41,633 nucleotides of DNA from CAG-791 sp963596015. GTDB lineage: Bacteria; Bacillota; Clostridia; Lachnospirales; Lachnospiraceae. The stretch lies in assembly GCA_963596015.1 (NCBI GenBank), contig CAVBJS010000016.1, positions 1-41,633 of the forward strand, in the 5' to 3' direction. Positions 34,185 to 41,461 of this stretch are shown in pieces (the first letter of the stretch is position 1; the number at the start of each line of letters is the position of its first letter). A program made the translations under genes and the position numbers. The notes under the pieces are model-generated. The model did not search any database and was not told the DNA's origin. It saw only the letters and a list, made by a program, of their open reading frames with translations.

Positions 34185-34499
34185 ATGGGAAACGCAGTCG
34201 GCCTGTTGGAGGTCTACGGTCTGGCTACCGCATTTATGGCAGCAGACGCCGGTTGTAAGGCCGGTAACGTATGGCTGGAAAAGTTCGACAAGAATAAGCC
34301 GAAGAATCCGGATTCCCTTCCGGTACCGCTCCTGGTAATGGTTAAATTTCGCGGCTCAGTGGCAGATGTGACAGCAGCTATGGAAGCAGCTATGCAAAAG
34401 GCAGATGAGTGCGCGGGCTATGTGCAGCATTACATCATCCCCGCTCCCACAGAGGATACGGAAAAGATGTTGAAGCTTTGTGCTTTTGATAAGCGCTAA
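34185..34499 (+). CDS. BMC-H shell protein with internal insertion
   Basis: The product is 104 aa. GNAVGLLEVYGLATAFMAAD is a standard BMC-domain start. A stretch around residues 32-46 (EKFDKNKPKNPDSLP) is longer than in canonical PduA. The core resumes with LLVMVKFRGSVADVTAAMEA. It is probably a hexameric facet protein with altered surface or pore. The start has AAAGGAGG. Confidence 0.9.
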   Translation: MGNAVGLLEVYGLATAFMAADAGCKAGNVWLEKFDKNKPKNPDSLPVPLLVMVKFRGSVADVTAAMEAAMQKADECAGYVQHYIIPAPTEDTEKMLKLCAFDKR

Positions 34500-34615
34500 G
34501 ATAAGCGCCGGGATAAAGAGCACATACGATTCGCGGCGTAGCAAAGGGCGGATGAATGCCCCGGATGCACCGTCGTTTAACAGAAAAATCACTCATGAAT
34601 TTGGAGGAAAGAACA

Positions 34616-34894
34616 ATGACACAACAGGCACTGGGTATGATCGAGACTAGAGGTTTGACCGCTGCGATCGAGGCAGCAGATGCTATGACCAAGGCAGCAG
34701 AAGTTACCCTGATCGGCACTGAGAAGATCGGTTCCGGACTGGTAACCGTTATGGTACGCGGCGATGTAGGTGCTGTAAAGGCAGCTGTAGAGAGCGGCTC
34801 CGCAGCAGCAAGCCGTTTAGGTGAGCTGGTAGCTACCCATGTAATTCCCAGACCGCACGACGATGTAGAGAAGATCCTTCCCGGCATCAAATAA
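34616..34894 (+). CDS. Canonical BMC-H shell protein, PduA/PduJ type, copy A
   Basis: The product is 92 aa (QALGMIETRGLTAAIEAADAM, GLVTVMVRGDVGAVKAAVE, THVIPRPHDDVE). It forms hexamers that make up most of the shell facets. It differs from the copy at 35479 at 16 of 92 residues. The ATG at 34616 follows TTGGAGG; an ATG 60 bp upstream in frame has no ribosome site. A strong hairpin follows the gene. Confidence 0.96.
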   Translation: MTQQALGMIETRGLTAAIEAADAMTKAAEVTLIGTEKIGSGLVTVMVRGDVGAVKAAVESGSAAASRLGELVATHVIPRPHDDVEKILPGIK

Positions 34895-34912
34895 GAGTTT
34901 TAACAGCAACCG

Positions 34913-34947
34913 TTCTTTGGAATAGTGCAAAGTACTATTCCAAAGAA
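34913..34947 (+). other. Intercistronic hairpin after shell gene copy A
   Basis: TTCTTTGGAATAGT pairs exactly with ACTATTCCAAAGAA (14 bp) around a 7-nt loop. There is no U-tract, so it probably acts as an mRNA processing or stability element rather than a terminator. Confidence 0.75.
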
Positions 34948-34986
34948 TGAACTTGTCCGCCAGGACAGCGAGGAAGTACAAAAGAT

Positions 34987-35358
34987 ATGAGCAAAGCATA
35001 CGGATTTATAGAGATCCCGGGTGTGGTAGCCGCAATGGACGCACTGGATATCATGTGCAAAACGGCAGATGTACAGCTTTCCAGCTGGGAGAGAAGACTC
35101 GGCGGACGATTGGTAACACTGATCGTTGAGGGAGATGTGTCCGCAGTCACAGAGGCGGTGGAGACAGCCTGTGCCAAGGCTATCAAAAAGCCGGTGGCCA
35201 GCGGTGTGATCCCCAATCCCCATGAAGAGATCGTCAAGCTGGTAGAGTTCAGCGCAACCCGCTGGAAGAAGCAGCTGGAAGCCAAGCAGGAGCAGGAAGC
35301 CCAGGAGGCACCTGATACCGAGGACGGCAAGCCGGCATCCTACCTGTATACGGTCTAG
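34987..35358 (+). CDS. BMC-H shell protein with C-terminal extension
   Basis: The product is 123 aa. The BMC fold covers about residues 1-92 (AYGFIEIPGVVAAMDALDIM, SGVIPNPHEEIVKL). A charged Glu/Gln-rich extension then ends in GKPASYLYTV. The extension may face the lumen or cytosol and bind a partner; its function is unknown. It lies between the two PduA/J-like genes. Confidence 0.9.
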   Translation: MSKAYGFIEIPGVVAAMDALDIMCKTADVQLSSWERRLGGRLVTLIVEGDVSAVTEAVETACAKAIKKPVASGVIPNPHEEIVKLVEFSATRWKKQLEAKQEQEAQEAPDTEDGKPASYLYTV

Positions 35359-35478
35359 TCAGGCAGGCCGCCGCAGGTCATGCGGAAAGCTAGTTTCATC
35401 AGTTAATCAAATAACCAAAGATAAAGATAAGAACCTATGCCAACAAGGCGTGTGCGAGAGCACCAGAAGGAGGAGAAA

Positions 35479-35757
35479 ATGACACAGGAAGCTTTAGGAA
35501 TGGTTGAGACCAGAGGTTTAGTTGCATCCATCGAGGCAGCTGATGCAATGTGCAAGGCAGCTAACGTACAGTTAGTAGGCACCGAGAAGATCGGTTCCGG
35601 ACTGGTAACCGTTATGGTACGCGGCGATGTAGGCGCTGTTAAGAGTGCTGTTGATGCCGGTTCCACCGCAGCAGGCAGACTTGGCGAGCTGGTAGCTACC
35701 CATGTAATTCCCAGACCTCACACCGATGTAGAGATGATCCTTCCCAAGATTAAATAA
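35479..35757 (+). CDS. Canonical BMC-H shell protein, PduA/PduJ type, copy B
   Basis: The product is 92 aa, closely related to the protein at 34616 (76 of 92 residues identical). A 50-bp block (35584-35633) is identical in DNA to 34721-34770. The ATG at 35479 follows AAGGAGGAG. A hairpin without a U-tract follows, as after copy A. Confidence 0.96.
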   Translation: MTQEALGMVETRGLVASIEAADAMCKAANVQLVGTEKIGSGLVTVMVRGDVGAVKSAVDAGSTAAGRLGELVATHVIPRPHTDVEMILPKIK

Positions 35758-35783
35758 GAGCTGTCACTTATAAAGCTGGCTTT

Positions 35784-35818
35784 GGAGAGCTCCCTGCGGC
35801 AAAAGTAGGGAGCTCTCC
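35784..35818 (+). other. Intercistronic hairpin after shell gene copy B
   Basis: GGAGAGCTCCCT pairs exactly with AGGGAGCTCTCC (12 bp) around an 11-nt loop. The sequence is unrelated to the hairpin after copy A, but the position is equivalent. Confidence 0.75.
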
Positions 35819-35847
35819 TGCCAAAAGTGAGAAAGAGTAGGTACGTT

Positions 35848-36495
35848 TTGGATACAAACAATGTAGAAATGATTACCAAAATGGTCCTGGAAGCTCTTGA
35901 TAAGAACCAGGAGAAGGGACAGGGTTACGTAGTACCCATCGGCGTATCCGCCAGACATATTCATCTGACACAGCAGGATGTGGAAGTACTGTTCGGACCC
36001 GGCTATCAGCTGACCAAAAAGAAAGAACTCATGGGCGGCCAGTTCGCATCCAATGAGCGTGTGACCATCGTAGGCTTAAAGCTCCGCGCCATCGAGAATG
36101 TCCGCATCTTAGGACCTGTGAGAAAGGCTTCCCAGGTAGAGATCTCTGCCACCGATGCCATTAAGCTGGGTATCAAGGCTCCCATTCGTGAGTCCGGCGA
36201 TATCGCAGGCTCCGCACCGATCGCGCTGGTTGGACCGGCAGGTGCATTGTACTTAAAAGAAGGATGTATCATCGCAGCACGGCACATCCATATGGCTCCG
36301 TCCGATGCTGCAGCAGCCGGTGTACATGACGGCGACTATGTATCTGTCAAGGTAGACAATGACCGTGGCACCACATATAACCATGTAAAGATCCGTGTAG
36401 ACGACAGCTTCACGCTGGAGATGCACATTGATACGGATGAAGCAAATGCAAGCCATATCGCCCAGGGTGATACGGCTGTGATCGTAAAAGAATGA
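35848..36495 (+). CDS. pduL: Phosphate propanoyltransferase
   Basis: The product is 215 aa and converts propionyl-CoA and phosphate to propionyl-phosphate, recycling CoA inside the shell. Paired PduL zinc-site motifs are visible: SARHIHLTQQD and AARHIHMAPSDA. The N-terminal helix NNVEMITKMVLEALDKNQ resembles an encapsulation peptide. I choose the TTG start at 35848 because AGTAGG lies 6 bp upstream and the helix begins there; a GTG at 35827 would add seven residues without a ribosome site. The start is uncertain. Confidence 0.92.
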   Translation: MDTNNVEMITKMVLEALDKNQEKGQGYVVPIGVSARHIHLTQQDVEVLFGPGYQLTKKKELMGGQFASNERVTIVGLKLRAIENVRILGPVRKASQVEISATDAIKLGIKAPIRESGDIAGSAPIALVGPAGALYLKEGCIIAARHIHMAPSDAAAAGVHDGDYVSVKVDNDRGTTYNHVKIRVDDSFTLEMHIDTDEANASHIAQGDTAVIVKE

Positions 36496-36502
36496 TGGGC
36501 AG

Positions 36503-36541
36503 GCTGTCTGTTATGGCATAGTTGCCCTGACAGACAGCTTT
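36503..36541 (+). terminator. Partial terminator after pduL
   Basis: GCTGTCTGT pairs with ACAGACAGC over an 18-nt loop and is followed by TTTTGC. It may lower transcription of the vertex and redox genes relative to the facet genes. Confidence 0.5.
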
Positions 36542-36585
36542 TGCTTTAGGATTTATGAGAAGTTTTTAGAAATCTTGGAGGATCC

Positions 36586-36852
36586 ATGATTGTAGGAAAG
36601 GTAATCGGAAGTCTGATCTCAACCCGCAAGAATGACAACCTGGTGGGCAACAAATTTATGATCGTAGAGCCCTTAGAGAGTATGCGGGGCGCGCATAACA
36701 ATCTGGTGGCTATCGATAACATCGGCGCCGGCATCGGCGAAGTGGTTTTGATCGCTACGGGCAGTGCAGCCAGGATCGGCTGCGGCATGGAAAATGCGCC
36801 TATCGATGCAGCGATCGTGGGTATTGTAGACGACGAGTGCAATTTGCGATAA
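36586..36852 (+). CDS. BMC-P vertex protein (EutN/CcmL family)
   Basis: The product is 88 aa (MIVGKVIGSLISTRKNDNL, GEVVLIATGSAAR, IDAAIVGIVD). It forms pentamers that cap the vertices of the icosahedral shell; few copies are needed. The start follows TTGGAGG. Confidence 0.95.
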   Translation: MIVGKVIGSLISTRKNDNLVGNKFMIVEPLESMRGAHNNLVAIDNIGAGIGEVVLIATGSAARIGCGMENAPIDAAIVGIVDDECNLR

Positions 36853-36873
36853 TGTGCACACGGAGATGATGTC

Positions 36874-38202
36874 ATGGAAATCAAGGAATTAGCTGGAAAA
36901 ATAAAAGAGATCGGCGTAGTAGGTGCCGGCGGTGCCGGATTTCCCACCTATGCGAAATTAGACGAGCGGGCCAATACCATTTTGCTCAACTGTGCAGAAT
37001 GTGAACCGCTGCTGAAGCTTCATAGACAGCTTTTGCAGAAATATGCCCGTGAGATTTTGGAGACGTTTGCCATGGTAGCCGATACGGTCGGCGCCCAGGA
37101 AGGCATCGTCGGTATTAAATCAGAATATAAGCAGACTATTGAAGCGCTGCATACCTATATCGGGGAATTCCCCAAACTGCGGATCCATGAACTGCCCAGT
37201 GCCTATCCCATGGGGGATGAAGTGGTACTGATCCGGGAGGCTACCGGCAAAGTGGTGCGTCCCGGCGGACTGCCTATAGAGGCAGGGGTGGCAGTCTTTA
37301 ACGTAGAGACCATGTTTAATATCTGGAGAGGTTTAAACACCGGCCTTCCGGTAGTGGACAAATGCGTATCCATCGTCGGTGAGGTAGCCGGTCCCGTGAC
37401 CCTCCGGGTGCCCCTTGGCACCACCATCGGAGAGATCGTGGAGATGGCAGGAGGCGTGACCACAGAGCATCCGGCTTACATGATCGGCGGTCCCATGATG
37501 GGACGGCTCGGCAGCGAGCATGATCCGGTGACCAAGACCACCAATGCGGTTCTGGTCCTTCCCGCTGAGCATCAGCTGGTGCAGAAAAAGCAGTCCAGAA
37601 GCAGCATCGAATTAAACCGTGCCGCTTCCACCTGCTGTCAGTGTCAGACCTGTACGGATCTCTGTCCCAGACACCTTTTGGGACATCCGTTCCAACCTCA
37701 TCTGTTTATGCGAAGTGCGGCTAACAGAGATTTCCAGAATACCAATGCTTTTCTGGATACCTTCTTCTGCTGCGGCTGCGGCGTGTGCGAGCTGTTTGCA
37801 TGTCCGCAGGGACTTTCACCCCGCACATTGATCACAGAATACAAGAACGGCCTGCGCAAAGCGGGCATAAAAGCACCGGCGGGCATCGTCGCCGGATCTG
37901 AGAATCCTGCAAGGCCTTACCGCAAGGTGCAGGAGGGACGCCTGGAGGGAAGGATCGGCCTGACGCGCTACGATGTGCCGGCCCCCTTACAGGACGAGGT
38001 GGTCGCTGTAAAGAAGGTGCGGGAGCTGCTGAGTCAGCACATAGGCGCACCGGCCCAGGCAGTTGTAAAGCCGGGGGATCATGTACAGAGAGGACAGCTG
38101 ATCGCACAGCCGGCCCAGGGCCTGAGCGTACCGATCCATGCTTCCATCACAGGCATGGTACAGACAGTGACAGATAAGTATGTGATTATTTCTGCCGAGT
38201 AA
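36874..38202 (+). CDS. pduS: PduS-like electron-transfer flavoprotein (RnfC-type)
   Basis: The product is 442 aa. GVVGAGGAGFPTYAKL near the N-terminus is the RnfC-type nucleotide/flavin-binding region. Two [4Fe-4S] motifs follow, CCQCQTCTDLCP from residue 254 and CCGCGVCELFACP from 299, then a short lipoyl-like C-terminal domain. In other Pdu systems PduS passes electrons across the shell with PduT. There is no cobalamin enzyme here, so it more likely balances NADH/NAD or feeds the radical activase; that is inference. Confidence 0.92.
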   Translation: MEIKELAGKIKEIGVVGAGGAGFPTYAKLDERANTILLNCAECEPLLKLHRQLLQKYAREILETFAMVADTVGAQEGIVGIKSEYKQTIEALHTYIGEFPKLRIHELPSAYPMGDEVVLIREATGKVVRPGGLPIEAGVAVFNVETMFNIWRGLNTGLPVVDKCVSIVGEVAGPVTLRVPLGTTIGEIVEMAGGVTTEHPAYMIGGPMMGRLGSEHDPVTKTTNAVLVLPAEHQLVQKKQSRSSIELNRAASTCCQCQTCTDLCPRHLLGHPFQPHLFMRSAANRDFQNTNAFLDTFFCCGCGVCELFACPQGLSPRTLITEYKNGLRKAGIKAPAGIVAGSENPARPYRKVQEGRLEGRIGLTRYDVPAPLQDEVVAVKKVRELLSQHIGAPAQAVVKPGDHVQRGQLIAQPAQGLSVPIHASITGMVQTVTDKYVIISAE

Positions 38203-38222
38203 GGCGGGTATAAGGAGCAGAC

Positions 38223-38771
38223 ATGAGCAGAGCAATCGGAATGATTGAATTCAAGACAACAGCAACCGGCGTCGTGGCGGCCGACACCATGGTCAAGACC
38301 GCAGACGTGGAGCTGATCGAGGCAGAGACAGTCTGTCCCGGTAAGTACATCGCCCTGGTAGGCGGTGATCTAAGTGCCGTGCGGGCGGCCGTGGATGCAG
38401 CATGCACCAGATATGAGAACCAGCTGATCGACAGCTTTGTACTGGGCAATCCCCACGAGTCTATTTTCCCCGCTATCTACGGCGCTACCCATGTAGAAAA
38501 GGTAGAGGCACTGGGAATCCTGGAGACCTATGATGTGGCTTCCATCATTACCGCAGCTGATATCGCAGCCAAGACCGCCATCGTGGATCTGATCGAGCTT
38601 CGTATCGCCAAGGGTATGTGCGGCAAGTCCTACATGTATCTGACCGGTACTGTATCCGCCGTAGAGGCAGCCATCGAGAAGGCTAAGCAGTCCATCGCCG
38701 AGTCCGGCATGTACCTGGATTCTTCCGTCATCGCACATCCGGATAAGCAGCTGTGTGATAAGATACTGTAG
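38223..38771 (+). CDS. pduT: BMC-T shell protein, PduT type, with Fe-S cysteine
   Basis: The product is 182 aa with two fused BMC domains (about 1-90 and 95-182), forming trimers. Cys38 in AETVCPGKYI matches the residue that holds a [4Fe-4S] cluster at the PduT pore in Salmonella. It follows pduS, as expected for an electron conduit through the shell. The last 31 bp of the gene are the first copy of a 66-bp tandem repeat that continues downstream. Confidence 0.93.
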   Translation: MSRAIGMIEFKTTATGVVAADTMVKTADVELIEAETVCPGKYIALVGGDLSAVRAAVDAACTRYENQLIDSFVLGNPHESIFPAIYGATHVEKVEALGILETYDVASIITAADIAAKTAIVDLIELRIAKGMCGKSYMYLTGTVSAVEAAIEKAKQSIAESGMYLDSSVIAHPDKQLCDKIL

Positions 38772-38979
38772 CAGATGCATAGATCCGATCAGATGACTGC
38801 TGTTTTGGATAAGCAGCTGTGTGATAAGATACTGCGGTAGACGCATAGATCCGATCAGACGACTGCTGTTTTGGATAAGCAGCTGTGTGATAAGACACTG
38901 TAGTAGATGCATAATAGATCCGATCAGACGACTGCCATTTTGGATAAGCAGCTGTGTGATAAGATACTGTAGTAGATGA
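38741..38979 (+). repeat. 66-bp tandem repeat beginning inside pduT
   Basis: GGATAAGCAGCTGTGTGATA starts at 38741, 38807, 38873 and 38942, giving unit lengths of 66, 66 and 69 bp. All spacings are multiples of three, so every copy keeps the pduT reading frame and repeats its last residues DKQLCDKIL (or KTL) and a TAG stop. The array looks like tandem duplication of the gene's 3' end. The gap to the DeoR gene holds no other gene. Confidence 0.9.
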
Positions 38980-39053
38980 GAAAGAACTGAATAAAAAAAG
39001 AGTAAATAGACATAAGAAAGCAGCACCACATGACAGAAGGAGGTAAGTCCCCC

Positions 39054-39839
39054 ATGCTCGCAGCGGAAAGACGAAGTGAGATTCTCGAAAAGCTTCAGGA
39101 GGAAAAACGCGTCGTTGTCAGCGACCTGAGCAAACAGTTTGGCGTCTCAGAGGAAACCATCCGCCGGGACCTTGACAAGCTGGACAAGGAGGGATTGGCC
39201 ACCAAAAGTTATGGCGGTGCTGTTTTTAATGAAAATACCAATATCGATATGCCCTTCAATGTCCGCAAGAAAAAGAATGTGACCGGAAAGCAGAAAATCG
39301 CCGAACTGGTGGCGGATCTGGTCAGGGACGGAGAGCATATCATTCTGGATGCCAGTACCACGGCAGTCTTTATCGCCAAGGCCATCAAGAATAAAGAGCG
39401 GCTGACGGTCATTACCAATTCCATTGAGATCATCATCGAGCTCTCCGATGTATCCGGTTGGAATATCATTGCATCCGGCGGAAGGCTCAAAGAGGGCTAT
39501 CTGGCTCTGGTAGGCCCCCAGGCTGTGGAAGGCCTTTCTGCTTTCAATGCAGAGAAGGCATTTATGTCCTGCAAGGGATTGTCTACAGATAAGGGAATCA
39601 CCGAGGGCAATGAGGAATTTGCCCAGACCAAGCAGGTGATGATGCGCTCTGCAGCCCAGCGGATCCTGACCTTGGATTCCTCCAAGTTTGGCAAGGTGGC
39701 TTTTTCCAGGGTATGTGACTTTAAGGAGATCGACATGGTCATTACCGATGAGAAGCCGGACGGCAGCTGGTTGGAACTCTTTGACCGCTATGACATCAAG
39801 TGTATCTATCCCGGAGCGGAGTATGAGGAAAAAGATTGA
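39054..39839 (+). CDS. DeoR-family transcriptional repressor
   Basis: The product is 261 aa. The N-terminal winged helix-turn-helix (RRSEILEKLQEEKRVVVSDL, VSEETIRRDLDKL) is followed by a DeoR C-terminal sugar-phosphate sensor domain (ILDASTTA, VITNSIEI, IASGGRL). Such regulators usually respond to a phosphorylated intermediate, here perhaps fuculose-1-phosphate. It probably represses the two BMC promoters, which share an AC-rich site. The ATG at 39054 is chosen because AGGAGG lies about 10 bp upstream; the earlier ATG at 39030 has no ribosome site. Confidence 0.9.
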   Translation: MLAAERRSEILEKLQEEKRVVVSDLSKQFGVSEETIRRDLDKLDKEGLATKSYGGAVFNENTNIDMPFNVRKKKNVTGKQKIAELVADLVRDGEHIILDASTTAVFIAKAIKNKERLTVITNSIEIIIELSDVSGWNIIASGGRLKEGYLALVGPQAVEGLSAFNAEKAFMSCKGLSTDKGITEGNEEFAQTKQVMMRSAAQRILTLDSSKFGKVAFSRVCDFKEIDMVITDEKPDGSWLELFDRYDIKCIYPGAEYEEKD

Positions 39840-39888
39840 ATGAAATGCGAGCAGTAATATTTATAAACTGCGGCAAGGAAAGGTAGTT

Positions 39889-40671
39889 ATGACAACAACG
39901 ATCTGTTTTACCAATAATAAAGGCGGCAGCGGTAAGTCCACCGCCTGCTCTAATCTGGGAAGCGCCCTGGCGGCTTTGGGACGCAAGGTTCTGGTGGTTG
40001 ACGGGGATATGCAGCTGAATCTGTCCCTTTCCTTTTTCGATGAGGAGAAGGTACTTGAGTATGCAAGAAACGATCACAATCTCTACTATGCCGTGACCCA
40101 TGAGCAGGACTTGACGGATTACATTATCCCCACCCCGGTGCCCAATGTAGATCTGATCCCTTCCTCCACTCTGATGAGCTCCATCGAGTACGAACTTTTT
40201 ACCAAGTGGCAGAGAGAGTTTATCCTCCGCAAGATCCTGCAGAAGATAAAAGACGAGGGAAAGTACGATTACATCCTGATCGATGCACCGCCCACTTTAG
40301 GCGGTTGGGTCATGAACATCCTGTGTGCCAGCGACCGGGTGATCGTGCCGGTGGAGGCTACCCCCTGGGGTCTTTTTGGCCTGGCCAATATGTTTGATTT
40401 CCTGACAAAGGTACAGGAGATGTCTCCTTCCCTGTCCATTCTGGGTGTGCTGATCACCAAGGTGGATGAACGCAAGAACTACTATCGGCAGACCATGGAG
40501 ACCCTGCAGGGGTTAGAGGATATCCACGTTTTCGAGCAGGTGATCCATGTGGACAGTACCGTAGAGTGGGCCCAGGACGCCAGCCAGACGGTGATCACCT
40601 ATAAGAGATCCAGTAAGAGTGCAAAAGAGTTCATGACATTAGCCAAGGAGGTGGATGACAGATGCCGATAG
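39889..40671 (+). CDS. ParA/MinD-superfamily ATPase, McdA-like candidate
   Basis: The product is 260 aa. The deviant Walker A is NNKGGSGKST (signature Lys11 and Lys16), with Walker A' VLVVDGDMQLNLS and Walker B YILIDAPPTL. ParA ATPases bind DNA in the ATP state and move cargo along the nucleoid; McdA does so for carboxysomes. The gene follows the BMC repressor by 50 bp and overlaps the next gene by 10 bp. There is no ParB or parS in view. A role in spacing this microcompartment is inferred from position; a chromosomal or plasmid-derived orphan ParA is the alternative. Confidence 0.88.
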   Translation: MTTTICFTNNKGGSGKSTACSNLGSALAALGRKVLVVDGDMQLNLSLSFFDEEKVLEYARNDHNLYYAVTHEQDLTDYIIPTPVPNVDLIPSSTLMSSIEYELFTKWQREFILRKILQKIKDEGKYDYILIDAPPTLGGWVMNILCASDRVIVPVEATPWGLFGLANMFDFLTKVQEMSPSLSILGVLITKVDERKNYYRQTMETLQGLEDIHVFEQVIHVDSTVEWAQDASQTVITYKRSSKSAKEFMTLAKEVDDRCR

Positions 40672-41135
40672 GAAAAGCAAGTCTCTCAAGAGCAGCAAAG
40701 ACAGGTGCCGCCGCAGCAGAAGGCGGACACAGCGCAAAGGAAGCACAGGAGAAGACCATGGCAGAAGAGAAGAAAAATGAAATGGTAAACGAGCAGAATG
40801 CGGTAAAGACGAAAGCAGAGCAGACGAAAGCATCACAGGCACCGGCAGAAGCGGAGCAGACCGCAGCTCCTGCAAAGACAGAGACCAAGGCTGCATCTAA
40901 GGCAGAAACCGGTAAGAAAAAGAGAGGGGCCAAAAAGACCGCTGCAGGAAAAGAAGTAAAGAGCACTGCTGCGAAGCAGGCTGAGAAGAAAGCGGAGAAG
41001 AAAGCAGACGAGATAAAGGCAGAGCCTGTTAAGGCTGAGGAAGAGACTACTAACGTTTCTACAGGGAACAGCCTGGTATCCGAGAGCCGTGTAGAGTCCC
41101 ATATGGTTTGCGAGCTGCCGATCTATCTGATGTAA
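40662..41135 (+). CDS. Low-complexity Ala/Lys/Glu-rich protein, candidate ParA partner (McdB-like)
   Basis: The product is 157 aa. It begins with a short basic peptide (MPIGKASLSRAAKTG). A long, almost entirely Ala/Lys/Glu/Thr/Gln stretch follows (about residues 20-130), predicted disordered or helical, with histone-like KKKRGAKKTAAGK segments. It ends in a hydrophobic tail (SHMVCELPIYLM). The start overlaps the ParA stop by 10 bp with AAGGAGG upstream, so the two are translationally coupled. Basic N-terminal peptides of ParA partners often stimulate the ATPase, and McdB-type adaptors are disordered. No family is recognised; function is inference. Confidence 0.7.
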   Translation: MPIGKASLSRAAKTGAAAAEGGHSAKEAQEKTMAEEKKNEMVNEQNAVKTKAEQTKASQAPAEAEQTAAPAKTETKAASKAETGKKKRGAKKTAAGKEVKSTAAKQAEKKAEKKADEIKAEPVKAEEETTNVSTGNSLVSESRVESHMVCELPIYLM

Positions 41136-41294
41136 GAATATTTAATGTACTTAGTGTACATCTGATGAACAACCAAACAGATGGCAGATAGGATGTTGGC
41201 GAGAGAATTTTGAATATGAGAGTTCCGGATATGGCTGCGAGCCCTTCCGGAAATCAGATTTCTCCGACCGATGCCGTCAACTGTTTGGGACAAC

Positions 41295-41354
41295 AATAGC
41301 AATGGTGAACATATAATAGCAATAGTGACCACATAATAGCAGTAAGTTGACACT
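41295..41354. promoter_or_regulatory. Three 20-bp phased direct repeats overlapping a promoter
   Basis: AATAGCAATGGTGAACATAT, AATAGCAATAGTGACCACAT and a third copy starting AATAGCAGTA begin at 41295, 41315 and 41335. The exact 20-bp period puts them on one DNA face, the third reaching the -35. This resembles cooperative activator sites. The gap 41136-41461 holds no protein gene. Confidence 0.7.
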
Positions 41355-41375
41355 TCACGGGAAGTGTACTAATAT
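41347..41375 (+). promoter_or_regulatory. Near-consensus promoter with internal dyad
   Basis: TTGACA (41347-41352) and TAATAT (41370-41375) are 17 bp apart. A perfect inverted repeat ACACTTC-acgg-GAAGTGT (41350-41367) occupies the spacer. Transcription should start near 41382. Confidence 0.75.
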
Positions 41376-41401
41376 TTAGCACGTCGCTGCACGGATCATA
41401 A

Positions 41402-41441
41402 CCGCAATATCTGTATTTAGTGCAGATATTGCGGATTTTTT
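41402..41441 (+). terminator. Attenuator-like terminator in the leader
   Basis: CCGCAATATCTG pairs exactly with CAGATATTGCGG (12 bp) around a 9-nt loop, then a T-run. It lies between the promoter at 41347 and the next gene, so transcripts could end after about 60 nt. Confidence 0.8.
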
Positions 41442-41461
41442 ATAAGAAGGCGAAAAGCACG

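Noticed and set aside
38370..39029. A 219-codon minus-strand frame with 22-residue repeats opposite pduT
   Set aside because: It is a shadow of pduT and its 66-bp repeats; it has no ribosome site or recognisable domain.
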